Shown here one piece after another: positions 39,319 to 50,689 of a stretch of DNA of 64,000 nucleotides (positions are counted from its first letter, which is position 1; each line of letters begins with the position of its first letter). Under the pieces are notes generated by a model. It did no database searches. It had not been told where the DNA came from and was given only the letters and a program-made list of their open reading frames with translations. Source of the stretch: Icerya purchasi (Eukaryota > Arthropoda > Insecta > Hemiptera > Monophlebidae); contig CM077116.1 of the NCBI GenBank assembly GCA_039619475.1, positions 459,233,576-459,297,575 on the forward strand, given 5' to 3'. Made by a program: the position numbers and the translations under genes.

Positions 39319-40755
39319 GAGGCTACATAAACACTAGATGAGCACGAAGGCAAAGTAAATGTAACCAAATAGATACAGAAAAAGGTTACTTCATTATGTT
39401 GTAAATGTAAAAGAATCCTTATTTAACAACATTATGTGATCTTTTTTTGAACTAATGACTTTAATATGAAAGATAAACTAACAAACTTTGCGACGTACAT
39501 TTAAGAATTCTATTACTAATTAGTGCTACATGGAAAATATATACAATTTACAACTTTAATATTGGAAATTTTTGTTTCGGATTTAGTATTATGTAAATGT
39601 CAATTATGGTTATTTTTAATTTAACATGCATAGTGCTCAGCACATAAAACATTATGCCTAACTGACCTTGTTTTTATTTCATTTTAAAATACCCATTTCG
39701 GGAACTTGATTTTGCATTCAATTAATTTGTAATCTCAATGAAATCAAAAATTATAGAACCACTTTTATTTCCCTTTTGAAAATGCAGTCAAAACGACTTT
39801 TATAGTTTTAGTGATGAAAGATTCATGGCTTCACGTTTTTAATTTCTTAAACATGGTATTTATTATTTTCAATTTTAGCAATCCACAACAATTTACTAGT
39901 TTCTAGCTTCTTTCATTCCTTTTCCGAAATTATAAGGTCCCGATATTTTCTTTACTTTTTGCCTTTTCTAACCATTCTCACTGTTAAAATCCGCTGTTGT
40001 TTTATAACTTTCTAAGGTATGTGTTAACACAAGTTGTAAAAGTTATCGTTTTATTTTTCTTCTCAAAACGATTCTCGGGACACAAGGTTGGTATTATTAT
40101 TAATATTTGTTCTCCACGCATTAGAAAAAAAAAAACAACAACAAAAAAAAACTATCAATTCAAAAGTATTCCAAACTTTTTTTCCAACACCTTTAAGAAT
40201 GTTACGAAACTCAAATTTAAAAAAAAATTATGGATTTCAGGATCGATAATAATTCCGTACTTTAATTTAGCGTCGTTTTCATGATAAATTTTGATTTAGC
40301 ATGATTGAAAGGTCTTCTTTACTTACTCATAGCCTCCGCATTGTTGTTCACACGTTCAAGTTTTATCTGAATCTTCCAGCTTTCTACATTCATTGTAAAC
40401 TTTAACCGTTTTAATTACCAAATACAATCAAGTAATTCAAGACTACTAATAATTTATTTATTAAATTTTATATACGGTTGCGGTTTTACCGTTTTCAATA
40501 ATTTAATTTTATCGCCTATATTTTATTTAGCTAATAACAGATTTACAAAAACACGATATAACAAAATATTGAAATAAAAAATGTTTTCATTCACAAATCT
40601 AATTGACTGACTGACAAAAATTACGGAAATGAGAAAAACATTAATCAAACATTATTGAACGCATTTAAAATATACTTACAGCTTAATAATGGAATAAGTA
40701 ACATAACTCTATAGTACCATTAAAAAAAAAAAAAAACTAGTATTTTTAAAGTTCA
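39319..40755. other. Intergenic, nothing recognised
   Basis: AT-rich sequence without conserved coding potential. The open frame at 39997-40284 is low complexity. Confidence 0.5.
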
Positions 40756-40757
40756 CC

Positions 40758-41098
40758 TAAAAATATCTTAAGAAAATAAGAACTTTTAATACTCTTATTT
40801 TAACTTTACAAAATTTTGTATACAAAACTAATTGTTTCCTTAATATTTAGTAATTACAGAAAAAACGCAAACTATTTAGAGCAAGGAATTTTTCCGTTTT
40901 TACTGCAGCTATTTGCAGAATAATAAAAAATGTCTCAAGAAAATAAGAATTTTCAATGCTCTTATTTTAACTTTACAAAATTTTACATACTTCTCTTAAA
41001 ACTAATTATTTGCTTAATATGTGGTAATTATAGCTAAGACATTAACTATTTAGGATAAGGAATTTCCCCCTTTTTACTGCAGCAATTTGTAGAATAAC
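40758..41098. repeat. Two-copy tandem duplication of about 170 bp
   Basis: Copies start near TATCTTAAGAAAATAAGAA (40764) and TGTCTCAAGAAAATAAGAA (40931). They share CTCTTATTTTAACTTTACAA and TTTTTACTGCAGC blocks, offset 167-174 bp. It lies about 0.6 kb past the TMED10 stop and could fall in its 3' UTR. Confidence 0.85.
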
Positions 41099-41438
41099 AT
41101 GATCAATTTTTATATACCATTTTTAATTCGACGAAACAAAACACAATTAAGGAATTACATAGTTGACATCCCCGGTAACGATACTGTGACATTTTAGTTC
41201 TCCGAATAAACATTAAACAATGTGAAAATTAAATTGCACAATTTTTCAAAAAAGTATAAAATATTCGTATGTATTTTAATAATTACAATTCACGTCATTT
41301 TCATGTAAAAAAAAAAAAAAAAAAAAAGCCACGAACGGAACGATTATTTAAAATAGCTTTCCGTTAATAATTAAACAACTGTGGCGTAGACTATAAATGA
41401 TTTCAGCATCATAATTACTAATACAAAAGTAATTTAAA

Positions 41439-41444
41439 TTTATT
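41439..41444 (-). terminator. Candidate polyadenylation signal of TMED10
   Basis: AATAAA on the minus strand, about 285 bp past the TMED10 stop. It is the nearest such hexamer I found, but it is not proven in this AT-rich context. Confidence 0.3.
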
Positions 41445-41726
41445 ATATAATTATAAATTACGGATAAACTAAATTTGCTAAAGATTTAAATATAATCTCA
41501 GGTAACCATATAAGTACCGTTACTGTTCAATTATAGCAGACTATTCAGTAAAACATCGCAAAATCGAAGTAATGCTAACTGAAAAATTAATAATTACAAA
41601 ACGTTTGTTTTCTTTGTTTTCTTTAAATAAACTGCATGTAACGAATTGAAAGAAAAAAGGAAAACACAATAAGTATTAATAACAACACAAATGATAATAA
41701 TAAAAAAAATAGCATACACCGTACGT

Positions 41727-41848
41727 TTAATCAATCAACTTCTTTGATTTGAAATAATGCCTTAAATATATAATTTGCCAGGATGCTAATCCAATCAACG
41801 TTACAATACTGAAAATGCTCAGATAAAATACTCTGTTATTCGTCGATT
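41727..41848 (-). CDS. TMED10: TMED10 exon 5: transmembrane segment and dilysine tail
   Basis: Acceptor TTCTAG, stop TAA at 41729-41727. It reads [14 protein letters not shown], then a hydrophobic membrane span, then [14 protein letters not shown] at -4/-3 relative to the C-terminal end of KKLI is the retrieval motif. Confidence 0.97.
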
Positions 41849-44800
41849 CTAGAAATTAAACATAAACGTCGAATTAAAAAAACAATAAATAACATTTGAA
41901 AATACGTTAATCTTAAAAACAATAAATTTGCCGGAAAAATCATCAATCTGCAACGGAAAAATGTTCGCGTTATTTATGAAAAATGTAAATTTAAGAAAAT
42001 TTCGTTTGAAGTACTTTAAACCAGCTTTATATAAAAATCGTCGACTTACGAATAGAGTTTCATATTGATAAACTATTTCCGGTGAACTTATGAAAACAAC
42101 TACGATATATTTAAACGCAAGAGGAAAAGAATAATTTCCAAATTCAACATCTATTGCAAACAGTTTTTCTAATAATTATTTATTTCACTAAGCAAAAGTC
42201 GAAAAAATGTATTCAGCTGGCACAAATAAGTTCGTTAATACATTTTTTGAAGCCTTTTTAAAAGTAATTTTTACTTAATGTACATATTAAATCTGAAGTA
42301 ATTCGATACATTTTCCAATAGTATACATGATTTAAAATATTCAAGAAACTTTTTATACGACTGCCAATAAAAATTCCTTCGAAGCCTATCAGCGCTGAGT
42401 TAATTCCTACGCTAACTGAGATTGATTCTGCAAAATCCTTAACAACACTTAATTTTGGGCATATAATTGGAGCTAAGTGCATGTGACCCCCCAAAATCAT
42501 CAAAGAACTTCTGATATATTCACCTTCTATTAAGCCACCGTTATTAAATACACTGCGAATTATTCTCCGAGTACATAGTGACTGCCAAACGATCCACGCA
42601 ATAAGAAATTTCGTTTTTTATTCAACTAACAAGAAAGAATGCAATGAAAAATGAAAAAATGCGTCTATTAACGGTGTAACATCGTACCCATAAAAATCAC
42701 ATAATAAGAAAAAAATATCACAAGAAAAATATAACAAAAAAAAAAAAAAGAAAAAAGAAAGAATTTCTATAAAGAAAATGGAAAAAATCATCGCTCAAAA
42801 AGAACCGTATAAAAGCGAAAACGAGAGGAAAAAGCGCAGTAAGGTTTTAATTACAAAAAACTAAACTAGTATTTCGTCGAGTATCCGAGTATCCTTTTTG
42901 GTCAATAACGCAGTGTAACCGATTTGCCATACGGCCAAAAAGTATTCCTTATCCAGCTTCATCCACTCATCTTCAAGTCTTTTCTTCAGCTCTGCCTTAA
43001 AAGTAATCGGCGTTTGATGAACTCGACGGTCTAGCTCATCTTACAAATTTTTAATAATATTCAGATGACTACGGAGGAGGATGGAACGCTTTTGGGAATT
43101 GTTAGAGCTACCATGCTTGCACAATGCGAGCTCGATGTTTAGGATCATTGTTCTCTTAATATTTAAATGAATGCAAGATGCCCATTGAAGCGGCATTTTT
43201 GCGCAAATTGGTTTTCAAATAGTGATACGAATCTAGAATACCATTGATAAATACTAATTCGCCTACACCATGGGCAGATAAACATTTGGGGTGTGCATTT
43301 CTTCGTTCAGCCTACGTCAGATCACACAACGTCCGTCTGAACCAAAAACATTGAACTTGCTTTCGTCGCTGAAAATGACGTTCTCCCAATACGTACTCGG
43401 CTAAACGTATTCTTTCGCGAACTGTAAACGTTTGCGCCGATCCATTTCGTTGATGAAAGGTTTTCGTTGTGGTACACGTCCGTTGTATCCAGCATTTCTT
43501 ACAATTTGTCGCACTGTTTCACATCCGACTTTTTTTTGACGTTCTGCAAACAATTCACCGGCAATCTTCGGAGCATTCAGTCCGGAATTTTCCTTTATTT
43601 TACGGATGATCAGGTGTTCCTCGTGCCACGTTAGAATCGTTGGACTATCAAGACTACGTTTTAAGTCCATTCTATTTTCGTATTTATGTCGCTCCCGAAT
43701 GTCGTATACGGTTCGACGTTTCATATGTAAAATCGTATATATTTCTCCTACAGATTTATCCTTTCGTATGATTCCAAATTACTAATTGGATCTTCTTTGT
43801 AGACCTGTATTTGCCTATTTTGTATTTGTATAGGGAGCACTTTAATGAAAAGTACAAACAACGCGCGGTTTATATACAGACGTAGAGAAATGCACTGTCA
43901 CATATTTTTGCCCAGATGTAGTACACTTTGATTATTACAAGCTATCTGCCACCCCGTTCTCTTTCATCATAGTGCGAATCTTTTTGAGCGATGATTTTTT
44001 CATTTTCTTTACACAATTTTCTTTTTTTTTGGGGTGGTATTTTTCTCGTGATCTTTTTTTCTTATTATGTGATCTGCATGGCTGTGATGTTATACTATTA
44101 ATAGAAGTTTTTTTTTCATTTTTCATTGCGTTCTTTATTGTCTCTGCAGTGGCAAAACGAAATTTCTTCGGATCTTTTTGCAAGTCATTGTAGCTCCTTT
44201 TTTTTTTCTTTTTTAAAATACTACAGTAACCATAACGCACATACTTTTCTGGTCATCATTAAATCATTATATATGTATACATAGAAAAAGACAAACACCT
44301 TTAAAAAATACATATGTATATAAAGAAAAAAAAAAAAGAAACATTCAAAACAAAAGCCGCTTTGGCATATTTACTTTTATCCTCGGCTAAGTAAATTATT
44401 CGTTGATAAAGATCAAAAATCGAATGTGACGATTTAAAGTTGAAACTTTCGAACAGATTAGGAAAAAAATAAGAATATCATTTCGATTAATGAAAAGGGA
44501 ATTAGAAATAGTATAATTTCAGTAATATGAAAAATGAAAAATAATAGTTTACAACTGTTTATCAAGTTGCAAAAGAAAGTTTTTTTCAGTATTCTGGTCT
44601 TGTATTTTTTTATACTATAAACATTCCAACCGCTTATGCGAAGTTATATTGAAAAAACAGTAAAACATCATCGCAAGAAAATAAACCTAAAATCTTAATT
44701 TTTATATTAATGCTGCAATACAATCATATACTTACCATTTGTATTCCTCATATCCTCTTCACGTTGTTTCATGTACTCAAAATCTTGTACGATACTATCC

Positions 44801-47129
44801 GATAATTCCTCTAAACGTTTCAATTCTATTTCCAGTGGTTTCAGTTTAGTTACTTCTGCTAACTAAAATAAACCAAACACCAATGAATGTTATTCATTAA
44901 TTAACTGAAACGAATAATAAATGTTCATTAATTCTTAGTAAAGGATAACTTACATCCTCATAGGACTTTGCTTCAACGCCGGTTTTTATATCGAGAAAAA
45001 CTTCTTGCGGAACATATCTTTGATCTGAAATATTAAAAAATTCTAAAGTAAACAAACACTCGCGCTGTTGAAAAAAAGAATATGTTATAAAAAGCATATG
45101 AGTATAGAGCTGTTTTCCAAGAGTATGTACTAGAATGTAACTCAAACACAAAATTTATAATTTAAAGAAATAATAGAACATACGTGTTACTGCCTTTGAA
45201 ATAAAACAAACTTCATATGTTTCGTATGTTTCGCTAGTGAATGAAAATTTCCCACTTGTAACATCATCTCTTTTATTAAATATATGACCTTGCGAATCAG
45301 TTACCTGTAAATTTGAATATATATATAGTTATATAAAATACACCCTTCTCATTGTTCATAATACTCTCGGAGTTCAACAAACATTACCTATGTATGTTTA
45401 AAATTCTTTTGAACATTTATTCCGTTTGAAAATATAATAAGTTTTACATTCTGAATAAAATTTATCAGTACCACATTATAAAATACAACTAAACAGGAAT
45501 GTTTTAATATCTTTGCTTTACTGTAGTGCACCTAAAGAAAATTTTAAATCTGTATTCCGCACAAATTCTATTTAGACGCCGTATGTATTACTATATTTAT
45601 CTAGTAAAAAAAAATTACGTAGTTATATTTATAATTAATAAACTTAAGCATTTATTGCTTAAACTAATTCACCTCCTCGGGTCCAAGATGACTCGAAATA
45701 AAAGCAGACCTTAAATATTAAATATTTTAATAAACCGTATTGATTATTATTAATTGTAATTTAACTGGGCTACGCCTAATTCTACATCCTCAATTTTTTC
45801 GAAACCTAAGCTTTAGTAATTTTATCGAATTTTCTAATTTCCGAATTTCTATTTTAATATTCCGAACAGTCTATACTTAGTGGAAAAGATGACGTGCACA
45901 GTAGCATGCTTTGGTTAAACGTACAATTTTTTTTTTTTTGGAGAAGTAATTTAAAACACAATCTTTGGAACTCGATAATTTGATGAAAAATTTCCTTTAT
46001 ATCACACGAATTTTAAAATGTTTAAAACCATCAGTTAAAAGATCGAAGATACAGCAGTTTGAATTTCTGCATTTGAGATATTAAGACCATCTTCTCGTTT
46101 TGTATTCAAATCAAAATTCATGTCAGATCCATGAGAATTTAGACATAAACAGTAGCAACTATTCTAACCGATCCTCGATTATCGGTTGTAATGTTTACCC
46201 CAACGTATAAGAAAAAAGTTGATGCACACAAAATAAATAATTTCAGTATTAAATATTTAAAGCTTTCACAGTGATTACTCATAATAAATAATTTTCGGAA
46301 ACAACTGTGTTTAAAAGATATTTATTCGCTTAACGTTTCGACCAGCTTATCAGAAGCTGTTTCCGAAAATTATTTATTATAAATAATTTCAGGTTTGCAA
46401 AATTCCCGGCTTACTCCCGATTGGGTGGCTACCCTAAGAAAGTATAACTAAAAGGTTTAAAAATTAACGTGTACATACATCTACGACTAAATTAAAAAAA
46501 AAAGAACTTCATTTCTACACTTTGTATCAAATACGTATCGTTTATGTAGCGTCAAGTTAACCATACCTGCACATACAATGTCTAACTATAAAAATTAGGG
46601 AAACCGTAAATAGTATAATGACGATTCACTTTCAGCATTAAACAAGCAGTGTAATAGAAAAAGTATTGGACGAATATTTTATTGGATATTGCTAGGATCC
46701 GTGGTAAATTTAAAAAAAAATATATAAAATATCATACCTATAATTCCCTTCGTATTTAAAAATCAGTCTTTTGAAGAAAACGAAAAAAAAAAAAAAGAAT
46801 ATATATTACTGTACATATAATTAATCGAATAGTTTGAATTACACTCCAGTGATCTATTTCAAAATTACGTCATCAAGAACTGAATCTCCCAATATTAGAT
46901 AAAAATGTTCTATTTCCAGTAACACTTTCTATTTTGAGCAATGTTTATAAACGTACACAAGAACAGAACTTAGGCGGGTTTAAATAAATTAATTTTTTGG
47001 TGGTTTATTGGCATGTGTACAAACGTGAAATGATTTTTAATTCGCAAAATTATGTGATGCAATTTACTTTTTAGATTTCGAAATATTAAAATTAACTATT
47101 TTTTCCTCAACTTCAAGTAATGTGTATAT

Positions 47130-47197
<68 letters not shown>

Positions 47198-47729
47198 TAT
47201 CTGTAAATATGATCATAACTGAAAACAGCAATATGGGTTACAAAATATAATAAGAACCTGGAAGAAAATGATGAATTAAAATTTATCGTGTGGAAGACGA
47301 GTAATATCCAGTTAATATTTTGCCCATTACAAAATGTATTCATAAAAATTTCTAGTTTCAGACATTTAAAAAAAAAATACACTACACGCATTAACAATTT
47401 TAATATAAAACTATTACACTACAATACAATTTCCTACTTAACGTAGAGAAAGAAATTAGTCAGGATAAATTAAAGTTGTATCGAAATACTTAGCGATGTC
47501 ATTAAAGTTTAATTTTATACATTAACAAATTACTTACAATGTAATCAACCCTTTGTCCTACTGCTTCGGAAACCCGATATTCACCGTTTACTAATACATG
47601 CGGATTAATTTCTCCTCGTAAACATTTTTGATTATTTGCTTGCAAATGAAAGTTGACCCCACTTACGAAATCGAATATATTAGGGATAAGAATCGGTATC
47701 ACTAAATATAAGTTTATAATTGAATACAT
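41727..47729 (-). CDS. TMED10: TMED10 / baiser: p24-delta family ER-Golgi cargo receptor
   Basis: Single-pass type I membrane protein of COPI/COPII vesicles; p24 proteins load cargo such as GPI-anchored proteins and keep vesicle traffic balanced. Exons on the minus strand: 47538-47729, 45184-45304, 44954-45024, 44736-44862, 41727-41848; all GT-AG, in phase, 210 aa, close to the family length (about 210-220). Seen: a signal peptide (about residues 1-24), a GOLD domain with the two disulfide Cys (36 and 97), the GVEAKSYED stretch, a coiled coil ([19 protein letters not shown]), a transmembrane segment at about 178-199, and a cytosolic tail ending YFKSKKLID, a COPI-binding dilysine motif. The start is fixed: an in-frame TAA lies two codons upstream. 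It is divergent from WDR20. Intron 4 (2.9 kb) carries a Tc1 remnant. Confidence 0.97.
42866..43805 (-). pseudogene. Tc1-type transposase remnant
   Basis: Minus-strand reading: LVIWNHTKG near 43790, then the intact stretch [19 protein letters not shown] to [11 protein letters not shown] (43724-43401) with the HTH region and the [11 protein letters not shown] hinge typical of Tc1 transposases. Next [17 protein letters not shown] (first catalytic Asp), NDPKHRA (second Asp), and a C-terminus LGYSTKY ending at a TAG at 42868-42866. Several frameshifts and stops separate these. Clear terminal repeats were not found. It sits in intron 4 of TMED10, in sense with it. Confidence 0.85.
44736..44862 (-). 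CDS. TMED10: TMED10 exon 4: coiled coil
   Basis: Acceptor TTTTAG, donor ATG|GTAAG. It encodes the heptad-repeat region [19 protein letters not shown] and ends [12 protein letters not shown], the coiled coil through which p24 proteins form hetero-oligomers. Confidence 0.96.
44954..45024 (-). CDS. TMED10: TMED10 exon 3
   Basis: Acceptor TTTCAG, donor GAT|GTAAGT. It reads [23 protein letters not shown], the end of the GOLD domain and the conserved GVEAK/YE linker. Confidence 0.96.
45184..45304 (-). CDS. TMED10: TMED10 exon 2: GOLD domain
   Basis: Acceptor TTTACAG, donor CAC|GTATGT. It reads [20 protein letters not shown] then [12 protein letters not shown]; the Cys is the second disulfide partner. 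It ends with one base of a split His codon. Confidence 0.96.
46281..46380. repeat. Perfect 22-bp inverted repeat with 56-bp loop
   Basis: 46281-46302 and 46359-46380 are exact inverted copies (ATAATAAATAATTTTCGGAA then AC). The loop contains CGTTTCGACCAGCTTATCAG, a phrase type often seen at ends of Penelope-like and other repeats. In TMED10 intron 1. Confidence 0.8.
46402..46436. repeat. Repeat end shared with 63.4 kb
   Basis: TTCCCGGCTTACTCCCGATT then GGGTGGCTACCCT matches, with a few changes, TTCCCGACTTATTCCCGGTT then GGGTGGCCACCCT at 63438-63471. Confidence 0.6.
47133..47190. repeat. (AT)n microsatellite
   Basis: About 29 AT units in TMED10 intron 1. Confidence 0.95.
47538..47729 (-). 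CDS. TMED10: TMED10 exon 1: signal peptide and start of GOLD domain
   Basis: Start codon at 47729-47727; donor ATT|GTAAGTA. 64 codons containing the hydrophobic leader, then [16 protein letters not shown] and DYI. Cys36 is the first GOLD disulfide partner. Confidence 0.96.
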
Positions 47730-48685
47730 AATTTATAACTAGAAATTATTTTAAAGATACACGAACCGCACATTTAAAATCATATACTCATTTTTGCGCG
47801 ATTATATACAGTACAAAATAACAACTCACTTAGTCAAATCGCTGTTATTACTCTTACACGTAATTTTATTATTAACGAATAGCGATAACGGCGGCATTTC
47901 GAGGTAATAAAAATTACGCTGTAACTGTGACAGTTTCATAATTGTGTAATATTTTAATGAGTTATTGTAAATTCTGCGATTAAGAGATAAAATCTATCTT
48001 TTAAAAATAATATGTTCAATATTAACAATATTATGTATAAGTTGCTATTTATAAATTCCTTGTAGAATTTATTAAATTTTCGATTTTTGGTTAAAGTTTT
48101 AAAAATGTTTCATTTACACGTTAATTTAATTAAATGGATCGAAAAAAATATCTTACTAATCATTACGTTTCTAGCGGTACGCGAAACTTTACCATAAAAA
48201 AAAAATACAATTTAGCACTATCAATCATCATCATTTTATAGAGAAATTTATTATAATTCCGTATTAATTGAAACGTGAAATGTCTGAAATAATTTTATTT
48301 CTTTGAAAAATATTTGAGACTTTTGTGCTCGTTTTAATTTTCAAATGTAATCGCAATTTAAAAAATCGATTATACACGGAATTATCGATTAATCAATGAT
48401 GTTAATATTTAGCAATCATTTATTATCATTAAATGTAAAAACAATAATTATTTGGCTGCATTGATTAACTTAGTGTTAAAAAATTATTCGGGATTAAGTA
48501 CAATGTTAATTATTGTTATATATTATGTTACGCTTAAATTAACGTATTGATTTACAGTTTTTATCAAAATGGTACCCGCTTTCGAAATCGGTATTTACCG
48601 AGTGTTCTGTAGATTTTGTTTATTTACTTTAATGGGTCCTTTGGCTAGAAATTTTCTTGTTATATAACAATTGGCGGCATGTAAA
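47730..48685. promoter_or_regulatory. Shared intergenic/promoter region between TMED10 and WDR20
   Basis: A 956-bp gap between two start codons facing apart. Both are broadly expressed housekeeping genes in other animals, so a bidirectional promoter is a natural inference. No TATA box or CpG cluster stands out; the stretch is AT-rich throughout and start sites cannot be placed by eye. Both 5' UTRs must lie here. Confidence 0.5.
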
Positions 48686-48943
48686 ATGGCGATAAATGTT
48701 GATTGTTCAAAAAAGGATGATGCATATAAAACTCAGTTTTCCACGAGAGATGGAATTTACAAATTGATGTCGGGCATTGAATATTATCGACCAAATCGTT
48801 CGAATTTTGTGCAAGGACCGTTGCCGCTCAATTTTGTGCATTTATCATTAGTGTCCATACCGGGTGCTATTGATAATCCGGATAGATTGTGTTTGAATAT
48901 TGGACGGGAATTATATATATACGTTTACAAAGGAATTAAAGGC
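48686..48943 (+). CDS. WDR20: WDR20 exon 1
   Basis: 86 codons from the ATG; donor GGC|GTAAGT. It contains the TQFSTRDGIYKL opening and the RLCLNIGREL blade typical of WDR20. A TTG 15 bases upstream is in frame but is not a credible start in an animal gene. Confidence 0.94.
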
Positions 48944-50621
48944 GTAAGTATTACTTGCGTAAAATATAAAAATTACTAGTAGTGTAGACTCACGTTTATA
49001 ATTTGATTGTTTTTAAATTAACCTGAAAATGAACTTTTGTCAATAAGTATTTGATTTTTTCTAGTTGTATATGCGTTTAAGAAATTGCTATATGTAACAA
49101 TTTATAATGATAACAAACAGGTTAATTCGAAAACATATTTATTTTATTATTATTATATTCGGTTAAGTGTTTTTTAAATAGCCTAGTATTAAACGTTTCG
49201 TGATACGTTTTCAGGGAGCTGATTCGATTTCTACAGTGGATAAAAAAGTTTATAAAATGATAAGTCCTACGTGCCATAGTTTCAATAGTTATTGTGCTAG
49301 TACTCAGACAGTGCCATTGTTGGTTGGATTTAATTCTGGTATCATACACCTCATGGATATGATGAGAAAGGATATGAACAGAGTATTTAACGAAGAAGTA
49401 TGTACTTTAAATTAGCTACTACGTTATCTGCGTTATGAATTTATTTTTAGACAAAAAAAAAAAACACGAGAAAGTGTAAAAATAATTGGAATTTACTGAA
49501 TTAACGAAAATAAAATTTTTAATCGTTACTGTTTTATTTTTTAAAATATTTTATACCATATAATTTAGGCTGTTCATCCGTTTCGTTTTAATAACATTCC
49601 CTAAATTGAACGTATTTATTTTTAGCCAAATTAAAGTATTTTGACGGTCGATGGTGTAATGTTACATTTTGTTGTTAGATTTTTCTTGTGAATTGTTGAC
49701 TACAATTTTACCCTGATAAAAAGGAAATAAATGAAAAAACTAAAATTTATTATTCGAAAAATATTTCATTTTTTTTCTTTGTGTTTATATATGTGTATGG
49801 ATTTAATCATTCTTCTCTCTGAAGTGATTGTGATAATTTTAGATTGCGTGACAAGTATGTAGATATTATTTACACCTAAAAACTAAAATAATTCACGAAA
49901 ATAATGTACTGTATACAGAGTTATTATGATTTTTTACTCTTTTGATGATTACTAAATTTCGTTTGCTTAAATTATTTATACATACAAATTGCACGTAATA
50001 TTCTAAAATTTACACATTTTATTTCATTATTAATTTCTTTTCACCTTGTTTAATAATTTTTTGCGATTTATTTTGTTGCTAATACTTTTACATTTTTACA
50101 TTATTTTACTTTTGCCATATTGCGATTATTAAATGTTTCTGCATTCGTGCAGTTTTTATACTATTCTTGTTAAATGTATGTTATTTTTGATAGGGTTCTT
50201 GACCACGTTACTCATACGTTTTTTTTTTAAGTTTTTCTTTTAAAGTGCCATATTTTTTAATAAAATTATTTTGTTCTCGAAGAAGACATCAAAACGTCTG
50301 AACATCAATATTTTGGATTATCTTTATTTACGCTTTTTTATTCGACACTAAAAATATAACAGAATTATTTTTCAACGCATAATTTGCATCCTTTTGAAGA
50401 CACCACTAATAAACATCTAGTAATGTGCAACCTCATTCATTTCTAATTTACTGTTGCAAATAAATAACTTCTCAATTTTTTATTTGAAATTTTAAATGTA
50501 TATCCAGCTTGCTCTTGATATGGATTCATTTCAGAAATTATTTTTGTTCCAGCTGGTCTAATTATAATATATAACGATAAATCGATCTCTACAAAAGTGA
50601 TTGCATTTACTTACCCTCCCC

Positions 50622-50689
<68 letters not shown>

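Noticed and set aside
43935..44240. Lys-rich 101-codon minus frame (and its + strand shadow)
   Set aside because: Low-complexity poly-Lys from A-rich sequence; no domain.
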